Shown: positions 1 through 13,380, counted from the stretch's first letter. The stretch is 64,000 nt of DNA from Chelativorans sp. AA-79 (GCF_029457495.1 NZ_CP120361.1:992001-1056000); one strand, 5' to 3'. Notes: generated by a model from the sequence alone, not told the origin. Translations and numbers: made by a program.

Positions 1-2837
<2,837 letters not shown>

Positions 2838-2963
2838 GCAACCATTCGAACAGAGACATCCGTGGGGCCGGATGCCTCCCGCACGGGTTGACACGGCATG
2901 CGGGATTCCAGGATCAGACAAGATTGGCTGCGGGCTCAAGGCCTTCAGATACAAGGAACGGGT

Positions 2964-4418
2964 ATGGGCAAGGTTACAGGTTTTCTCGAGATCGACCGGC
3001 AGGAGAACAAGTATCAGCCGGCGTCCGACCGCATCAGGCATTTCCGCGAGTTCACCCTGCCGATGTCGGACCAGGAGGTCTCCAAACAGGCCGCGCGATG
3101 CATGGATTGCGGCATCCCGTACTGCCATGGGCCGACGGGCTGCCCCGTACACAACCAGATCCCGGACTGGAACGATCTCGTCTACCAGGGGGACTGGGAG
3201 ACGGCGATCCACAATCTCCACTCCACCAACAACTTCCCCGAATGGACGGGCCGGATCTGCCCGGCGCCGTGCGAGGAGGCCTGCACGCTAAACCTCGAAG
3301 ACGTGCCGGTGGCCATCAAGACCATCGAGCAGGCGATCGGCGACAAAGCCTATGAACTCGGCTTTATCCGGCCTCAGCCGGCCGACAAGAAGACCGGCAG
3401 GCGAGTGGCGATCATCGGCTCGGGGCCGGCCGGCATGGCGGCCGCCCAGCAACTCGGCCGCGCCGGGCACGATGTGCATGTCTACGAGCGCGAGAGCCGG
3501 CCGGGCGGGCTGATGCGCTACGGCATTCCCGACTTCAAGATCGAAAAGCGCTATATCGAGCGCCGCGTCGAACAGATGCAGGGCGAGGGCGTGACCTTCT
3601 TCTGTGGCGTGAATGTCGGCGTCGACAAGCCGGTGGCCGCGCTTCTGGCCGAATATGACGCGGTGCTTTACTGCGGCGGCTCGGAAAAGCCGCGCCCGGC
3701 GGGCATTCCCGGCGTGGAGTTCAACAGCGTTCATGATGCCATGCCTTATCTGGTGCAGCAGAACCGGCGCATCGGAGGCGAGGACATCCAGTCCGCCGCC
3801 TGGCCCTCGGAGCCGATCCTGGCCGGGGGTAAGCACGTGGTGGTGGTGGGCGGCGGCGATACGGCTTCTGACTGCGTCGGTACGGCCTTCCGCCAGGGCG
3901 CCGTCCGGGTCACACAGCTCGACATCCGCCCGAAGCCGCCGGAAAAGGAGGACAAGCTCTCCGTCTGGCCCTATTGGGCCACCAAGATGCGAACCTCCTC
4001 CAGCCAGGCGGAGGGCGCGGAGCGGGAGTTCCAGGTCGCAACGCTCGAATTCATCGGCGAGGACGGTCATCTCACCGGGGTGAAGTGCTGCCAGGTCGAC
4101 GAGAAGCGCAAGCCGATCGCGGGCACGGAATTTGTCATCCGGGCGGATCTGGCCTTCATTGCCGTCGGTTTCGCGGGTCCGGTGGAAACCGGTGTCCTGC
4201 AGGAACTCGGCACCTCGCTTGCCACCAGTGTGGACCGGCGCAACTCCACCAATGTGGTCGCCAACGACCGCGACTACCGCACCAGCCTCGACAAGCTCTT
4301 TGCCGCGGGTGATGTGCGGCGCGGCCAGTCGCTTGTGGTCTGGGCGATCCGCGAAGGAAGGCAGGCGGCCCGCGCGATCGACGAGTTCCTGATGGGAAGC
4401 ACCGTCCTGCCGCGATAG
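2964..4418 (+). CDS. gltD: Glutamate synthase small subunit
   Basis: This is the NADPH-oxidising, FAD-containing beta subunit that passes electrons to GltB. The start is placed at ATG 2964 because AAGGAA lies at a good distance before it and the protein then begins [10 protein letters not shown] as usual; an upstream ATG at 2898 would add 22 atypical residues. About 484 residues, normal for the family. N-terminal Fe-S cysteines appear as [15 protein letters not shown] and CPAPCEEAC. Two dinucleotide folds follow, with [10 protein letters not shown] for FAD and GGGDTASD for NADPH. The gene is probably cotranscribed with gltB. Confidence 0.96.
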   Translation: MGKVTGFLEIDRQENKYQPASDRIRHFREFTLPMSDQEVSKQAARCMDCGIPYCHGPTGCPVHNQIPDWNDLVYQGDWETAIHNLHSTNNFPEWTGRICPAPCEEACTLNLEDVPVAIKTIEQAIGDKAYELGFIRPQPADKKTGRRVAIIGSGPAGMAAAQQLGRAGHDVHVYERESRPGGLMRYGIPDFKIEKRYIERRVEQMQGEGVTFFCGVNVGVDKPVAALLAEYDAVLYCGGSEKPRPAGIPGVEFNSVHDAMPYLVQQNRRIGGEDIQSAAWPSEPILAGGKHVVVVGGGDTASDCVGTAFRQGAVRVTQLDIRPKPPEKEDKLSVWPYWATKMRTSSSQAEGAEREFQVATLEFIGEDGHLTGVKCCQVDEKRKPIAGTEFVIRADLAFIAVGFAGPVETGVLQELGTSLATSVDRRNSTNVVANDRDYRTSLDKLFAAGDVRRGQSLVVWAIREGRQAARAIDEFLMGSTVLPR

Positions 4419-4482
4419 CACCGCTGCAGCGATCCCGGGAACCCGAACGGATAGGCGGGATGGAGGCTGCCGGACGCTTCCG

Positions 4483-5739
4483 TCACGGTGTTATCGCCGT
4501 CGTCGTCTCGGGGGCCGCGGATTTGGCGGTTTCCGGCTGGCGCAACGAGAAGTCGTCGGCGCGTCCGGCCTGGGAGGAAGGCTTGAGTTTCTTTCCGTCC
4601 GCAGTGGAAATGGCACCTGCCGCCCCGAGAAGCTCCGCGCCGCCGTCCAGGTCCGGGCCTGCAAGTGAGATGGGCTGGGTGCGTTTGAGATCGGCAGGGT
4701 TGCCGACGGCGACGCCCGGTCGCAGGTCATTCCCGACGCCGTCCTTACCGTCCTCGGGAGAAACAGCGGTGCCGAGGATCTTGCTCAGCGGCTTTTCGAC
4801 ATAGAAGGCGATCTTGCGCTTGCCGGCGCTCGTCAGATTGATGCCGTCGCTGGCGCGCAGCCGCACCGGTTGGCCGTTCATGTCCGGGCCGGCAGCGGTG
4901 AAGGTGCCGTTCTCGTCGACGAAGCCCTCCCAGATGTCGACGAAGCTGCCGCCTGCCGCTTCGACCGCGTTCTTATAGATATCGTTGAAGGCCAGCATGT
5001 CCGATGACATGGCCTGCGACTTGAAGGGCGGCACGCCGGTCCAGACCAAGGGGATGCCGGCGTCGCTGATCTGCCCGACAAAGGTCTCGACCCGGCTGAT
5101 ATATTCCTTCCGCCAAGCCTCCGTCTGGGGCCGCTCCGGCCTGCCGTCGACGACGAGTTGCTGCCGATCGTTGGAGCCGATCATGACCACGAGGGCCGCG
5201 GGTTTCTCCTCTTCGAGGATGGGTGCGAGCTCGGCGTTCCAGTCGTAGAAGTCGTCACGCACAAAACCGGAAGAGCCATTCGTGCGGTCGACCACGCGGA
5301 CGCCGGGTGCCTCCGCATAGGCGGTTTCGAGCCCCTCCGCCAGCCCGCCGGCCATGAAGTCGCCCACCACCAGCACCACGCGTGCGTTCTCGTCCTTCTT
5401 CACCGTCTCGGGGAGCGGTGGCTCGGGAACCGAGCGCGCGGGACTGGACCGGGGCGCGGCGCGGCGGGTGCTGCGCGCAGCCGGCGCGCGCTCCTGCCGC
5501 GGTGCGGCGCGCTCCCTCCTTTGGAGGATGCCGCGCCGCGGACGCTCACCTTGGGCGGGTGGCAACGCCTCGCGCGGTGGAGGACCTCCGAAGAGGCGAT
5601 CCAGCAGACCCTGGCGGCGAATCAACTCCTGCGCCGGGGCAGGCGCCTGGAGGGCCGGCAGGAGAAATGTCGCGACGGCAAGGCCGAAGACAAGGAGCGG
5701 CCGCAGGAAGCGATGTGTCCGATGCTTTCCCACGGCCAT
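4483..5739 (-). CDS. Secreted SGNH/GDSL-type hydrolase, DUF459 family
   Basis: A 418-residue exported protein. The N-terminus has basic residues and a hydrophobic stretch ([16 protein letters not shown]) consistent with a signal peptide or anchor. A Pro/Arg-rich linker follows, then an SGNH-fold domain with [13 protein letters not shown] in block I position and MIGSNDRQ in the Asn-containing block; the classical Ser of GDSL is replaced by Asp-Phe-Met here (VGDFMAGG), typical of DUF459. GAGGAG precedes the ATG at 5739. The gene begins 10 bases after the end of the MltB-type transglycosylase gene, so the two are likely one operon and may act together in the periplasm on murein or its acyl groups. 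That role is inferred; the substrate is unknown. Confidence 0.8.
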   Translation of the reverse strand: MAVGKHRTHRFLRPLLVFGLAVATFLLPALQAPAPAQELIRRQGLLDRLFGGPPPREALPPAQGERPRRGILQRRERAAPRQERAPAARSTRRAAPRSSPARSVPEPPLPETVKKDENARVVLVVGDFMAGGLAEGLETAYAEAPGVRVVDRTNGSSGFVRDDFYDWNAELAPILEEEKPAALVVMIGSNDRQQLVVDGRPERPQTEAWRKEYISRVETFVGQISDAGIPLVWTGVPPFKSQAMSSDMLAFNDIYKNAVEAAGGSFVDIWEGFVDENGTFTAAGPDMNGQPVRLRASDGINLTSAGKRKIAFYVEKPLSKILGTAVSPEDGKDGVGNDLRPGVAVGNPADLKRTQPISLAGPDLDGGAELLGAAGAISTADGKKLKPSSQAGRADDFSLRQPETAKSAAPETTTAITP

Positions 5740-5749
5740 TGCCTTCTCC

Positions 5750-6973
5750 TCAGCGACCCCTCAGGACGTTCAGCACTTCCTTGCTGGGGTGCCCATCCTG
5801 CGCCAGACCCATGCGCGACTGGAAGGTCCGGATCGCCTCACGCGATCCACTGCCGATCTTGCCGTCGATCTCGCCGCTGTAATAGCCGAGGGTGCCCAGC
5901 CGCTTCTGCAGTTCCTGCGTCTCCTCGAAGGAGAGGCGCTGGAACGGCCGGTTCCAATCGCGGACGAGGCCACCATAGCCCGCTATCTGGTCTGCGAGAA
6001 GGCCGACGGCAAGAGCGTAGGTATCGGCGTTGTTGTAGCGCTTGATGACGAAGAAATTCTTGGTCATCAGGAAAGCGGGGCCCGCGCGCCCGTCGGGCAC
6101 TTTGAGCTCGGCATTCTGCGACGGGCGGGGGAAGCCCTTGCCGTTGGCCCGCACGACGCCGATCGACTGCCATCGGCTGAGGGACATGGAGCCGGCCGGG
6201 AATTTGCGCCCTTCGGGCAGCACCACTTCGTAGCCCCAGGTCTCGTCCGGCCGCCAGCCATTCTTGCGCAGAAGATTTGCGGCGGAAGCAAGCGCGTCGG
6301 GCACGGAATTCCAGATGTCGCGGCGCCCGTCGCCATCCATATCCACCGCGTAGGCCTGATAGCTGGTCGGAATGAACTGGGTGTGGCCCATGGCGCCCGC
6401 CCAGGAACTGGTCAGCTGCTGGGCCGAGACATCGCCCCTCTCGAGAATCTTGAGAGCGGAGATGAGCTGCGTCCGCGCGAATTTTGCACGCCGTGAATCG
6501 GCATAGGCGAGCGTGGCGAGAGATCGCGGCAGGCTGCGCATCACACGGTCGTTCGTAAGTGCAGCGCCGTAGTTCGATTCGATCGACCAGATGGCGAGCA
6601 GCACATAGCGGCTGACGCCGAAATGGCTTTCAATGCGATCGAGCCAGGCTTTCCACTGCCGCGCCATCCGGCGCCCCACGGTGACGGTGTGCTCGTTGAT
6701 CCGGTTGTCGAAATATTCCCATGGTTCGCTTCGGAACTCGGGCTGGTAACGAGCTTTCTCCAGCACTTCCGGATCGGGTGCCGTCACACCGCGGAAGGCG
6801 CGATCATAGGTGGCAGGGGAAACGCCGTTCTGGGCGGCGACCGAGCGGAATTCCGCAATCCAGCGCTGAAAGCCCGCATCGGCGGACGATACCTGAACGC
6901 CTGCCGCCATGAAGGCGGCCGCGATCAGGAACTTTGCGCCGGCAAGGCTATAGAAGGCCCGGTTTCCAAACAT
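5750..6973 (-). CDS. Lytic murein transglycosylase, MltB/GH103 type with peptidoglycan-binding domain
   Basis: Periplasmic enzyme cleaving the glycan strand with formation of 1,6-anhydromuropeptides. The start is ATG 6973, preceded by GGAGG with seven bases spacing; the frame is open to 6994. A signal peptide (FLIAAAFMAAGVQ) is followed by the transglycosylase domain with the catalytic Glu in AIWSIESNYG and the family motif MGHTQFIPTSY. The C-terminal ~60 residues form a PG_binding_1 module (LQKRLGTLGYYSGEIDG). About 407 residues, normal. It is upstream of and probably cotranscribed with the SGNH hydrolase. Confidence 0.92.
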   Translation of the reverse strand: MFGNRAFYSLAGAKFLIAAAFMAAGVQVSSADAGFQRWIAEFRSVAAQNGVSPATYDRAFRGVTAPDPEVLEKARYQPEFRSEPWEYFDNRINEHTVTVGRRMARQWKAWLDRIESHFGVSRYVLLAIWSIESNYGAALTNDRVMRSLPRSLATLAYADSRRAKFARTQLISALKILERGDVSAQQLTSSWAGAMGHTQFIPTSYQAYAVDMDGDGRRDIWNSVPDALASAANLLRKNGWRPDETWGYEVVLPEGRKFPAGSMSLSRWQSIGVVRANGKGFPRPSQNAELKVPDGRAGPAFLMTKNFFVIKRYNNADTYALAVGLLADQIAGYGGLVRDWNRPFQRLSFEETQELQKRLGTLGYYSGEIDGKIGSGSREAIRTFQSRMGLAQDGHPSKEVLNVLRGR

Positions 6974-7169
6974 TTTCCAACCTCCGTCTGACAAATTTAG
7001 CGCAATTATCGCCAGTTGCGGTAAGGAAAGAGTTTACCATATAAGCCGAACTAAGGCCGGACCGCGCGTGCGCGATCTTTTTTCTACAACTTGGTTACCA
7101 GGAACCGCTAACGCAGCGTCAGCATTGTCCGTGGTTTCCTCAACGTCAAGCGATCTCAAGGAATTCCAG

Positions 7170-8054
7170 ATGAAGAAGATCCGCAAAGCTGTTTTACCGG
7201 TTGCTGGCCTGGGCACCCGTTTCCTCCCCGCCACCAAGGCCTTGCCCAAGGAAATGCTTACCGTCGTGGACAAGCCCATCATCCAATACGTGGTGGACGA
7301 GGCGCGCGAGGCGGGAATCGAGCATTTCATCTTCGTCACGGGGCGCAATAAGACGGCGATCGAAGACCATTTCGACGTGGCGGTGGAGCTTTACGACACG
7401 CTTTCGCGGCGCGGAAAGACGGAGATCCTCGAGCGCCTGCAGGCGCTGCAGCCGGAGCCCGGCCAGACGAGCTATACGCGCCAGCAGGTGCCGCTGGGGC
7501 TGGGGCATGCCGTCTGGTGCGCGCGCGAGCTCGTGGGCGACGAGCCCTTCGCGCTGCTCCTGCCCGACATGATCATGCAATCGGAGCCGGGCTGCATGAA
7601 GGAAATGGTCGAGCTCTACGAGAGAACCGGCGGGAATGTGCTGGCGGTCGAGGAATGCGATCCCTCGCAGACGCACAAATACGGCATCGTCGGGCGCGGC
7701 AAGAACGCCCATTCCGGCTTCGAGATCACCGCGATGGTGGAGAAGCCCAAGCCCGAGGACGCCCCGTCCAACTTCTACATCAACGGCCGCTACATCCTGC
7801 AGCCGGAAATCTTCTCGTTGCTGGAGGACCAGGAGACCGGCGCCGGCGGCGAAATCCAGATCACTGACGCCATGCTGCGGCTGCACGCCAAGCAGCCATT
7901 CTTCGCGCATATCTATCGCGGCCGCACCTTCGACTGCGGCTCGCCGGAAGGCTTCATCAAGGCCAATATCGCCCTTGCGCTGCAGCAGGAGAGCCTCAAG
8001 CCGCAGGTATTGGGCTTCCTGAAAGACTTCCTCGACGAAGAGGGGCTCGCCTGA
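7170..8054 (+). CDS. galU: UTP-glucose-1-phosphate uridylyltransferase
   Basis: Makes UDP-glucose from UTP and glucose-1-phosphate for envelope polysaccharide and cyclic glucan synthesis. ATG 7170 is chosen because AAGGA precedes it and the mature family start (MKKIRKAVLPVAG) follows; the open frame extends back to 7068 without homology. The nucleotide-binding signature GLGTRFLPATKALPKEM and the sugar-binding region VEKPKPEDAPSN are intact. About 294 residues, the normal length. It is transcribed away from the MltB gene, and its 3' end is six bases from the convergent outer-membrane protein gene. Confidence 0.95.
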   Translation: MKKIRKAVLPVAGLGTRFLPATKALPKEMLTVVDKPIIQYVVDEAREAGIEHFIFVTGRNKTAIEDHFDVAVELYDTLSRRGKTEILERLQALQPEPGQTSYTRQQVPLGLGHAVWCARELVGDEPFALLLPDMIMQSEPGCMKEMVELYERTGGNVLAVEECDPSQTHKYGIVGRGKNAHSGFEITAMVEKPKPEDAPSNFYINGRYILQPEIFSLLEDQETGAGGEIQITDAMLRLHAKQPFFAHIYRGRTFDCGSPEGFIKANIALALQQESLKPQVLGFLKDFLDEEGLA

Positions 8055-8060
8055 AGAGGG

Positions 8061-9641
8061 TCAGCGCTGCAGCGTCATGCCCATGAAGACGCTTGTCGTC
8101 TCGTAGTCGCGTCCCGGCAGGTCGCTCGTCTGCCGCTCGTGGCGGGCGCGGCCGGTCAGGCCCACATAGCGGTTGACCCACCAGGTGAGTGCGGCTTCGC
8201 CATTCAGAATGAGGTCGTGCCCGCCTCCGGAATAATCGCGGTAGCTCACCCCGAAGGCGAGACTGCCGGTGAGGTTGGAGCGCATCTGCCGCTCCAGCCG
8301 CAACGTCGCCGAATGGAGCAGCGAGCCGCTCTCTCCGGCGGTGGTGCTGCCTTCCACATATGTCGAAGCGTTCAAGCCGACGATGGTGCCGCGCAGGGGC
8401 GACCATTCGAGGCTTGCCGCCAGGGTCGGGCCGGAGACGGCTTCCAGCCGATCGTCCTCGAAATCCTCGCTGATCCAGCCGGCGGAGACTTCGCCTCTCA
8501 GCTTTTCCGAGAGGTCAAGCGTCACGCCGGCGCGCGCGCCGAGCCGGGTGGCGGAGCGGGCATAGCCGGCGCTGTCGCGTTCCTGGTCGTAGAAGCGGCG
8601 GCCGGCTTCCACTTCCAGGAAGGGCGTGAGGGCGGGCGAGACCTCATAGCCGCCGCGCAGCCGCAGGAGCGCCAGGGTGGAGTTCCGGTCGGCCTGGGAG
8701 AGCGTGCCGCCGCCGACGAGTTCCGCGTCGCCATACTGATTGCGGATGACCTCGCCGGTGGCGCGCAGGCGCAGCGGGCCGACATCCTTCCCGATCCCCA
8801 CGGAACCGTCGATCGTATGCCTGAGCGGCTGGTCCTCGACGCCGGCGATGCTCACCGGCGAGGATGCGCGTTCCCGCCCGAACGAATAGCCGAGCGAAGC
8901 GCGGCCGGTCAGCCCGGCGGCGATATCGAATTCCAGGGTGGCCCGGGCGTCGCCTTCTGTCTCCCTGACCTCCTCGCCGGACAGCGATTTGCGGAAGGTG
9001 GTGGAGGCGTCGAGCGCCGCGCGGTGGCGAGACCAGTCGGTGGTCGCGTTGAGGCGCAGCGTGGTCTCAGAAAGGACTGCTTCCTCGCCATCCGGGCTGT
9101 CGTCGGCGTTGGACGTCCAGGTGAGCCCCTGTTCAATGCTCGGCCGGACCACGACATTGCCGAGCCGCAGGCCGAGAGGGGCATAGGGATTCTCTTCCCG
9201 GTCGAAGTCCCGGCCCGTGATGGCCCGCTGACGAAGATTCTGTCGCCGCGAAAGCTCTTCCTGGCCGACGGCACCGGCCGGAACGGCTCTCGTCACGATG
9301 TCTTCCGGTTCTCCTTCAAGCTGTTCCGCCCGTTCCGCCTCCTCCGGCAGGGCCGGCTCCGCTTCCGCGTCGGCGGGCAGCGCGTCGTCCTCCGCGAGAG
9401 GAAGGCCCGCATCCGGCTCTTCCGGCAGGGCTCCGGGGCTGGTGGGCGTATAGCCGGGGGAAGGGATGCCCGTGCCTGAATCCTCGCCGACGGCCTGGGC
9501 GAGGAAGCGGTCCTCGGACGCATCCAGCGTTCCGCGCAGGGCGCCGTCCTGCCCGGCGGCAGGCAGCGCCGGCAGCAGCGCGCCGATCGCGCATGCCAGA
9601 CACAGTATCGCCCTTTTCTTGCTGAAGTGAACGCCCGCCAT
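8061..9641 (-). CDS. Outer-membrane beta-barrel protein (BBP2_2-like)
   Basis: A ~526-residue protein with an N-terminal signal peptide (ILCLACAIGALLPALPAAG), an acidic Pro/Glu/Ala-rich region to about residue 120, and then alternating amphipathic strands rich in aromatic and Thr/Ser residues to the C-terminus, as in putative beta-barrel porin 2 proteins. ATG 9641 is used; a GTG two codons upstream is possible. No enzyme motif is seen. The function is unknown; homologues are often linked to exopolysaccharide or surface loci, and galU is the convergent neighbour, but that association is weak evidence. Confidence 0.75.
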   Translation of the reverse strand: MAGVHFSKKRAILCLACAIGALLPALPAAGQDGALRGTLDASEDRFLAQAVGEDSGTGIPSPGYTPTSPGALPEEPDAGLPLAEDDALPADAEAEPALPEEAERAEQLEGEPEDIVTRAVPAGAVGQEELSRRQNLRQRAITGRDFDREENPYAPLGLRLGNVVVRPSIEQGLTWTSNADDSPDGEEAVLSETTLRLNATTDWSRHRAALDASTTFRKSLSGEEVRETEGDARATLEFDIAAGLTGRASLGYSFGRERASSPVSIAGVEDQPLRHTIDGSVGIGKDVGPLRLRATGEVIRNQYGDAELVGGGTLSQADRNSTLALLRLRGGYEVSPALTPFLEVEAGRRFYDQERDSAGYARSATRLGARAGVTLDLSEKLRGEVSAGWISEDFEDDRLEAVSGPTLAASLEWSPLRGTIVGLNASTYVEGSTTAGESGSLLHSATLRLERQMRSNLTGSLAFGVSYRDYSGGGHDLILNGEAALTWWVNRYVGLTGRARHERQTSDLPGRDYETTSVFMGMTLQR

Positions 9642-9791
9642 CGACACCAGGACATGTTGCGGCGCATTCCAGCGCCAAGGTAACCAAAGGGTAAAGGGGC
9701 GCGGTTAACACAAGGTTAGATCGGATGATGGTCGGAGACCCCGTCTAAACTTTGTTGGACAGAGGCTTGCGAAAGGCGTAAGGCGCATTTC

Positions 9792-10787
9792 ATGCTGAAC
9801 AGACCGATCAAGCAGTTCGACAGCGCGAGTGCCATAAGGTCGGCGGCCCGGACGCTGGCCACGGAGCAGGCAGGCCTCTCCATTCTCGCCGAGGCGCTCG
9901 ACGACGGCCTCTCGGAGCCCTTCGCTTCGGCCGTGGAGGCAATGGCGAGGATTTCTGGCCGCGTCATCGTCACCGGCGTAGGCAAGAGCGGCCATATCGG
10001 ATGCAAGATCGCCGCGACACTGGCTTCCACCGGAACGCCCGCCTATTTCGTGCATCCCGCCGAAGCCAATCACGGCGATCTCGGCATGATCACGCGGGAT
10101 GACGCGATCATCGCGCTCTCCTGGTCCGGCGAGAGCGCGGAGCTCAAGGGCATCGTCGCCTATGCGCGCCGTTTCGCCATCCCGCTGATCGCGGTGACGT
10201 CGGGCGACCGCTCGGCGCTTGCGCGCGAGGCGAACGTGGTGCTCCGCCTGCCGAAGGTGCAGGAGGCCTGCCCGCACGGGCTGGCGCCCACCACGTCAAC
10301 GCTTCTGCAGCTTGCCATCGGCGATGCGCTGGCGATCGCGCTCCTGGAGGCGCGCGGCTTCACGCCCGACCATTTCCGCACCTTCCATCCCGGCGGGCAG
10401 CTCGGCGCGAAGCTCACCCGCGTGGGCGACATCATGCATACGGGCGAGCGGATGCCGCTCGTGCCCTCCGGCACGGGAATGCGTCAGGCGATCCTGGAAA
10501 TTTCGCGCAAGGGCTTCGGCTGCGTCGGTATTACGGACGGCCATGGCGGCCTGGTCGGCATCGTCACCGACGGTGACCTGCGCCGCCACATGGACAGCGA
10601 CATTCTCGCCATGAGCGTGGACGAGGTGATGACGCCGCGGCCGAAGACGATCGTTCCCGACATGCTGGCCGAGGCCGCGCTGCAGATGATCAATTCCTCG
10701 GCGATCACCACGCTGATGGTGGTGGAGAACGGCAAGCCGGTGGGCATCGTCCACCTGCACGACCTGCTCAGGGTCGGAGCGGCTTAA
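9792..10787 (+). CDS. kdsD: KpsF/GutQ-family arabinose-5-phosphate isomerase
   Basis: Interconverts ribulose-5-phosphate and arabinose-5-phosphate, the first step to KDO for lipopolysaccharide. It has an N-terminal SIS domain (GVGKSGHIGCKIA; LSWSGESAEL) and two C-terminal CBS domains starting about residue 210 (GDIMHTGERMPLV, VDEVMTPRPKTIV). Length 331 residues, normal. The last four bases overlap the convergent nfeD gene. The symbol follows the usual family annotation; paralogues such as kpsF for capsule KDO cannot be excluded from the sequence alone. Confidence 0.9.
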   Translation: MLNRPIKQFDSASAIRSAARTLATEQAGLSILAEALDDGLSEPFASAVEAMARISGRVIVTGVGKSGHIGCKIAATLASTGTPAYFVHPAEANHGDLGMITRDDAIIALSWSGESAELKGIVAYARRFAIPLIAVTSGDRSALAREANVVLRLPKVQEACPHGLAPTTSTLLQLAIGDALAIALLEARGFTPDHFRTFHPGGQLGAKLTRVGDIMHTGERMPLVPSGTGMRQAILEISRKGFGCVGITDGHGGLVGIVTDGDLRRHMDSDILAMSVDEVMTPRPKTIVPDMLAEAALQMINSSAITTLMVVENGKPVGIVHLHDLLRVGAA

Positions 10788-11251
10788 CCCCGGGCGTCAT
10801 CCACCTGCAACGTGCCGCCCTTTGCCGCCACGACCCGCACGCGGGCGCCGGCCGGCAGGTCCGGTCCGGCGACGCGCCAGGTGGTGTCGCCAAGACGAAT
10901 ACGGCCATAGCCTTCGCGGATCGGCTCCTCGAGTTGTGCTGTGCGGCCGACGAGCTGCTCCGCCCGCCGGTTCAGCAGCGGCTCATCCGTCTCCTCGTCC
11001 CGCCGCGCATCCATAAGGCGCTTGCCGAAATAGGCGGAGGCGAGGGAGAGAGCGAGGAAGACCAGGACCTGCACCTGCCAGCCCCAGAACGCCGTCTCCC
11101 AAAGCTGGAGCGACAGGGCCCCGGTGAGGATCGCCGCAATGCCGATCCACAGCAGGAAGACGCCGGGAACGAGGATCTCCAGCGCCAGGAGGATGAACCC
11201 GAGGAGCATCCAGTTCCACGGACCGAGCTCGGCGAAGATGCGCATCAGCAT
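10784..11251 (-). CDS. NfeD-family membrane protein
   Basis: A small membrane protein with three close hydrophobic segments in the first 80 residues (WMLLGFILLALEILVPGVFL; LWIGIAAILTGALSL; VLVFLALSLASAYF) and a C-terminal OB-fold-like NfeD domain (VGRTAQLEEPIREGYGRIRL). The frame reaches a TTG at 11266 that overlaps the stop of the stomatin gene; ATG 11251 gives the more typical N-terminus, and the choice is uncertain. NfeD proteins are encoded with SPFH/stomatin proteins and are thought to act as their partners in membrane microdomains, as the tight linkage here supports. Confidence 0.85.
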   Translation of the reverse strand: MLMRIFAELGPWNWMLLGFILLALEILVPGVFLLWIGIAAILTGALSLQLWETAFWGWQVQVLVFLALSLASAYFGKRLMDARRDEETDEPLLNRRAEQLVGRTAQLEEPIREGYGRIRLGDTTWRVAGPDLPAGARVRVVAAKGGTLQVDDARG

Positions 11252-11262
11252 GGCGCCGTCGA

Positions 11263-12228
11263 TCAACTGCGCTCGGGGCCGGTGACCGGCGGCCGGGCAG
11301 GGGTGGAGCGGGCGGCCGGCCGCGACGCGGTCTTGCCGTCGCCATCGCCGAACACATCGCGGACCATGGAGCCGATGCCACCCAGTGTGCCGATCAGGGA
11401 GGAGGCCTCGAAGGGCATTAGGACGATCTTGCTGTTGCCGGCCGAGCCGATCTTGGCCAGCGCCTCGGTGTATTTCTGGGCAACGAAGTAGTTCACCGCC
11501 TGCACGTCGCCCTGGGCAATGGCCTCCGACACGACCTGGGTGGCGCGGGCCTCCGCCTCTGCCCCGCGCTCGCGCGCTTCGGCATCGCGGAAGGCGGCTT
11601 CGCGGCGGCCTTCCGCTTCGAGAATCTGCGCCTGTTTCAGGCCTTCGGCCTCGAGGATCTGGGCGCGCTTGTTGCGCTCGGCCATCATCTGCCGGGCCAT
11701 GGATTCGACCAGGTTCGCCGGCGGGTTGATGTCCTTGATCTCGACGCGGGTCATCTTGATGCCCCAGGGGCTTGCGGCCTCGTCAACGATGCGCAGCAGC
11801 CGCTCGTTGATGGCGTCGCGATTGGAGAGAAGCTCGTCCAGGTCCATGGATCCCATGACGGAGCGGATGTTGGTCATGGTGAGGTTGAGGATCGCGTTCT
11901 GGAGCCCCGCCACCTGATAGGCCGCCTGCGGCGCGCTCAGCACTTGGTAGAAGGCGACGCCGTCGACGGCGACGATCGCGTTGTCGCGCGTGATGATCTC
12001 CTGCGTCGGCACATCCAGCACCTGTTCCATCATGTTCATCCTGGCGCCGATGCGATCGACGAAAGGCACGATCATGTTGAGGCCCGGAGTGAGGGTGCGC
12101 GTGTAGCGGCCAAAACGCTCGACGGTATAGTTGTGGCCCTGCGGCACCGTCTTGATGCCGGCGAAGAGCAGCAGAAGGACAAGAATGACGAGAACAGGAA
12201 GAAGAATATCAAAACCGGAAAAAGACAT
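11263..12228 (-). CDS. SPFH/band-7 stomatin-like protein (QmcA type)
   Basis: A 321-residue protein with one N-terminal membrane helix ([18 protein letters not shown]), a band-7 domain ([19 protein letters not shown]), and a long Ala/Glu/Arg-rich coiled coil ([19 protein letters not shown]). Members of this family oligomerise at the membrane and organise microdomains or protease partners. GGAG precedes ATG 12228. The downstream nfeD start overlaps or abuts its stop, so the two genes form a translationally coupled pair. Confidence 0.92.
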   Translation of the reverse strand: MSFSGFDILLPVLVILVLLLLFAGIKTVPQGHNYTVERFGRYTRTLTPGLNMIVPFVDRIGARMNMMEQVLDVPTQEIITRDNAIVAVDGVAFYQVLSAPQAAYQVAGLQNAILNLTMTNIRSVMGSMDLDELLSNRDAINERLLRIVDEAASPWGIKMTRVEIKDINPPANLVESMARQMMAERNKRAQILEAEGLKQAQILEAEGRREAAFRDAEARERGAEAEARATQVVSEAIAQGDVQAVNYFVAQKYTEALAKIGSAGNSKIVLMPFEASSLIGTLGGIGSMVRDVFGDGDGKTASRPAARSTPARPPVTGPERS

Positions 12229-12345
12229 GCATATGCTCCTACCTCAAAAGTCGCAGGCCCAGTCCAACATACAGGGCAGCTGTTCGGGGAATGTAGCTGA
12301 GTGGAAGGCCGGCAGCGAGATGAAAAATGCGCTGCCCAGACAGTC

Positions 12346-13380
12346 TTACACCCAACCGGAAATCTCGCGGCGGACCAGTGCCTCGATCACGGCCATGCCT
12401 TCGTCGCTGTCGTTCAAGCAGGGGATGTGCGTGAAGTTCTCCCCACCCGCTTTGCGGAAGGTCTCGGCGGCCTCGACGGCGATCTCTTCCAGCGTCTCCA
12501 GGCAATCGGACACAAAGCCGGGATTGAAGACGGCGACGGACTTCACGCCTTCCCGCGCCAGCTTCTCCACCGTCTTGTCCGTATAGGGCTGGAGCCACTC
12601 CTCCGGACCGAAGCGCGACTGGAAGCAGGTGAGGAGCTTCTTTTCGTCCCAGCCAAGCCGCTTGCGCAGAAGCCGCGTCGTCTCGAGGCACTGCTCGTGA
12701 TAGGGATCGCCGCGCTGCGAGTAGCTCTGCGGGATGCCGTGGTAGGAGGCAATCACCACTTCGGGCTGGAAAGCGAGGCCCGCCAGATGCCGCTCGATGG
12801 AGCTGGCGAGCGCATCGATATAGACCGGCTCGCCCGGATAGGCAGGCACCGTGCGGATCGCGGGTTGGAAACGCAGCTTCGACAGCGCCTCGAAGAATTT
12901 ATCGTTCACGGTTGCCGTCGTCGTGGCGGAATACTGCGGATAGAGCGGGAACATCACGATGCGATCGCAGCCGCGCTCGATCAGGCTCTTCGTCACCGTC
13001 TCGATAGACGGACTGCCGTAGCGCATCGCCCAGTCGACGATGATGCTCGCGTTGTCGGCAAGAACGGCTGCAAGCTTTTCCCCTTGCGCGCGGGTGAAGG
13101 TGCGCAGGGGAGACTCGTTGCGCTCGGTGTTCCATATCTTCGCATAGAGCGCCCCGGACTTCTTCGGCCGGCGGGCGAGCACGATGCCATAGAGCACCGG
13201 ATACCAGATGGCGCGCGGCCATTCGATGACCCGCCGATCGGACAGGAACTCGGCGAGATAGCGGCGCATCGGCCAGTAGTCCGTACCATCGGGCGTGCCG
13301 AGATTGACGAGCAGGACGCCGACCTTGCCCGCAGGGGCGAGGTTACTGCCTTCTTTCCGGTTGGTCTGCTCGAGGGTCAT
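12346..13380 (-). CDS. hemH: Ferrochelatase
   Basis: Inserts Fe2+ into protoporphyrin IX in the last step of heme synthesis. The 344-residue protein shows the family motifs GVLLVNLGTPDG at the N-terminus, the active-site histidine in ASYHGIPQSY and the conserved Glu region near GFVSDCLETLEEI. GGGAG lies six bases before ATG 13380. It is a single gene between the stomatin pair and a 340-base gap; no other heme gene is nearby. Confidence 0.95.
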   Translation of the reverse strand: MTLEQTNRKEGSNLAPAGKVGVLLVNLGTPDGTDYWPMRRYLAEFLSDRRVIEWPRAIWYPVLYGIVLARRPKKSGALYAKIWNTERNESPLRTFTRAQGEKLAAVLADNASIIVDWAMRYGSPSIETVTKSLIERGCDRIVMFPLYPQYSATTTATVNDKFFEALSKLRFQPAIRTVPAYPGEPVYIDALASSIERHLAGLAFQPEVVIASYHGIPQSYSQRGDPYHEQCLETTRLLRKRLGWDEKKLLTCFQSRFGPEEWLQPYTDKTVEKLAREGVKSVAVFNPGFVSDCLETLEEIAVEAAETFRKAGGENFTHIPCLNDSDEGMAVIEALVRREISGWV

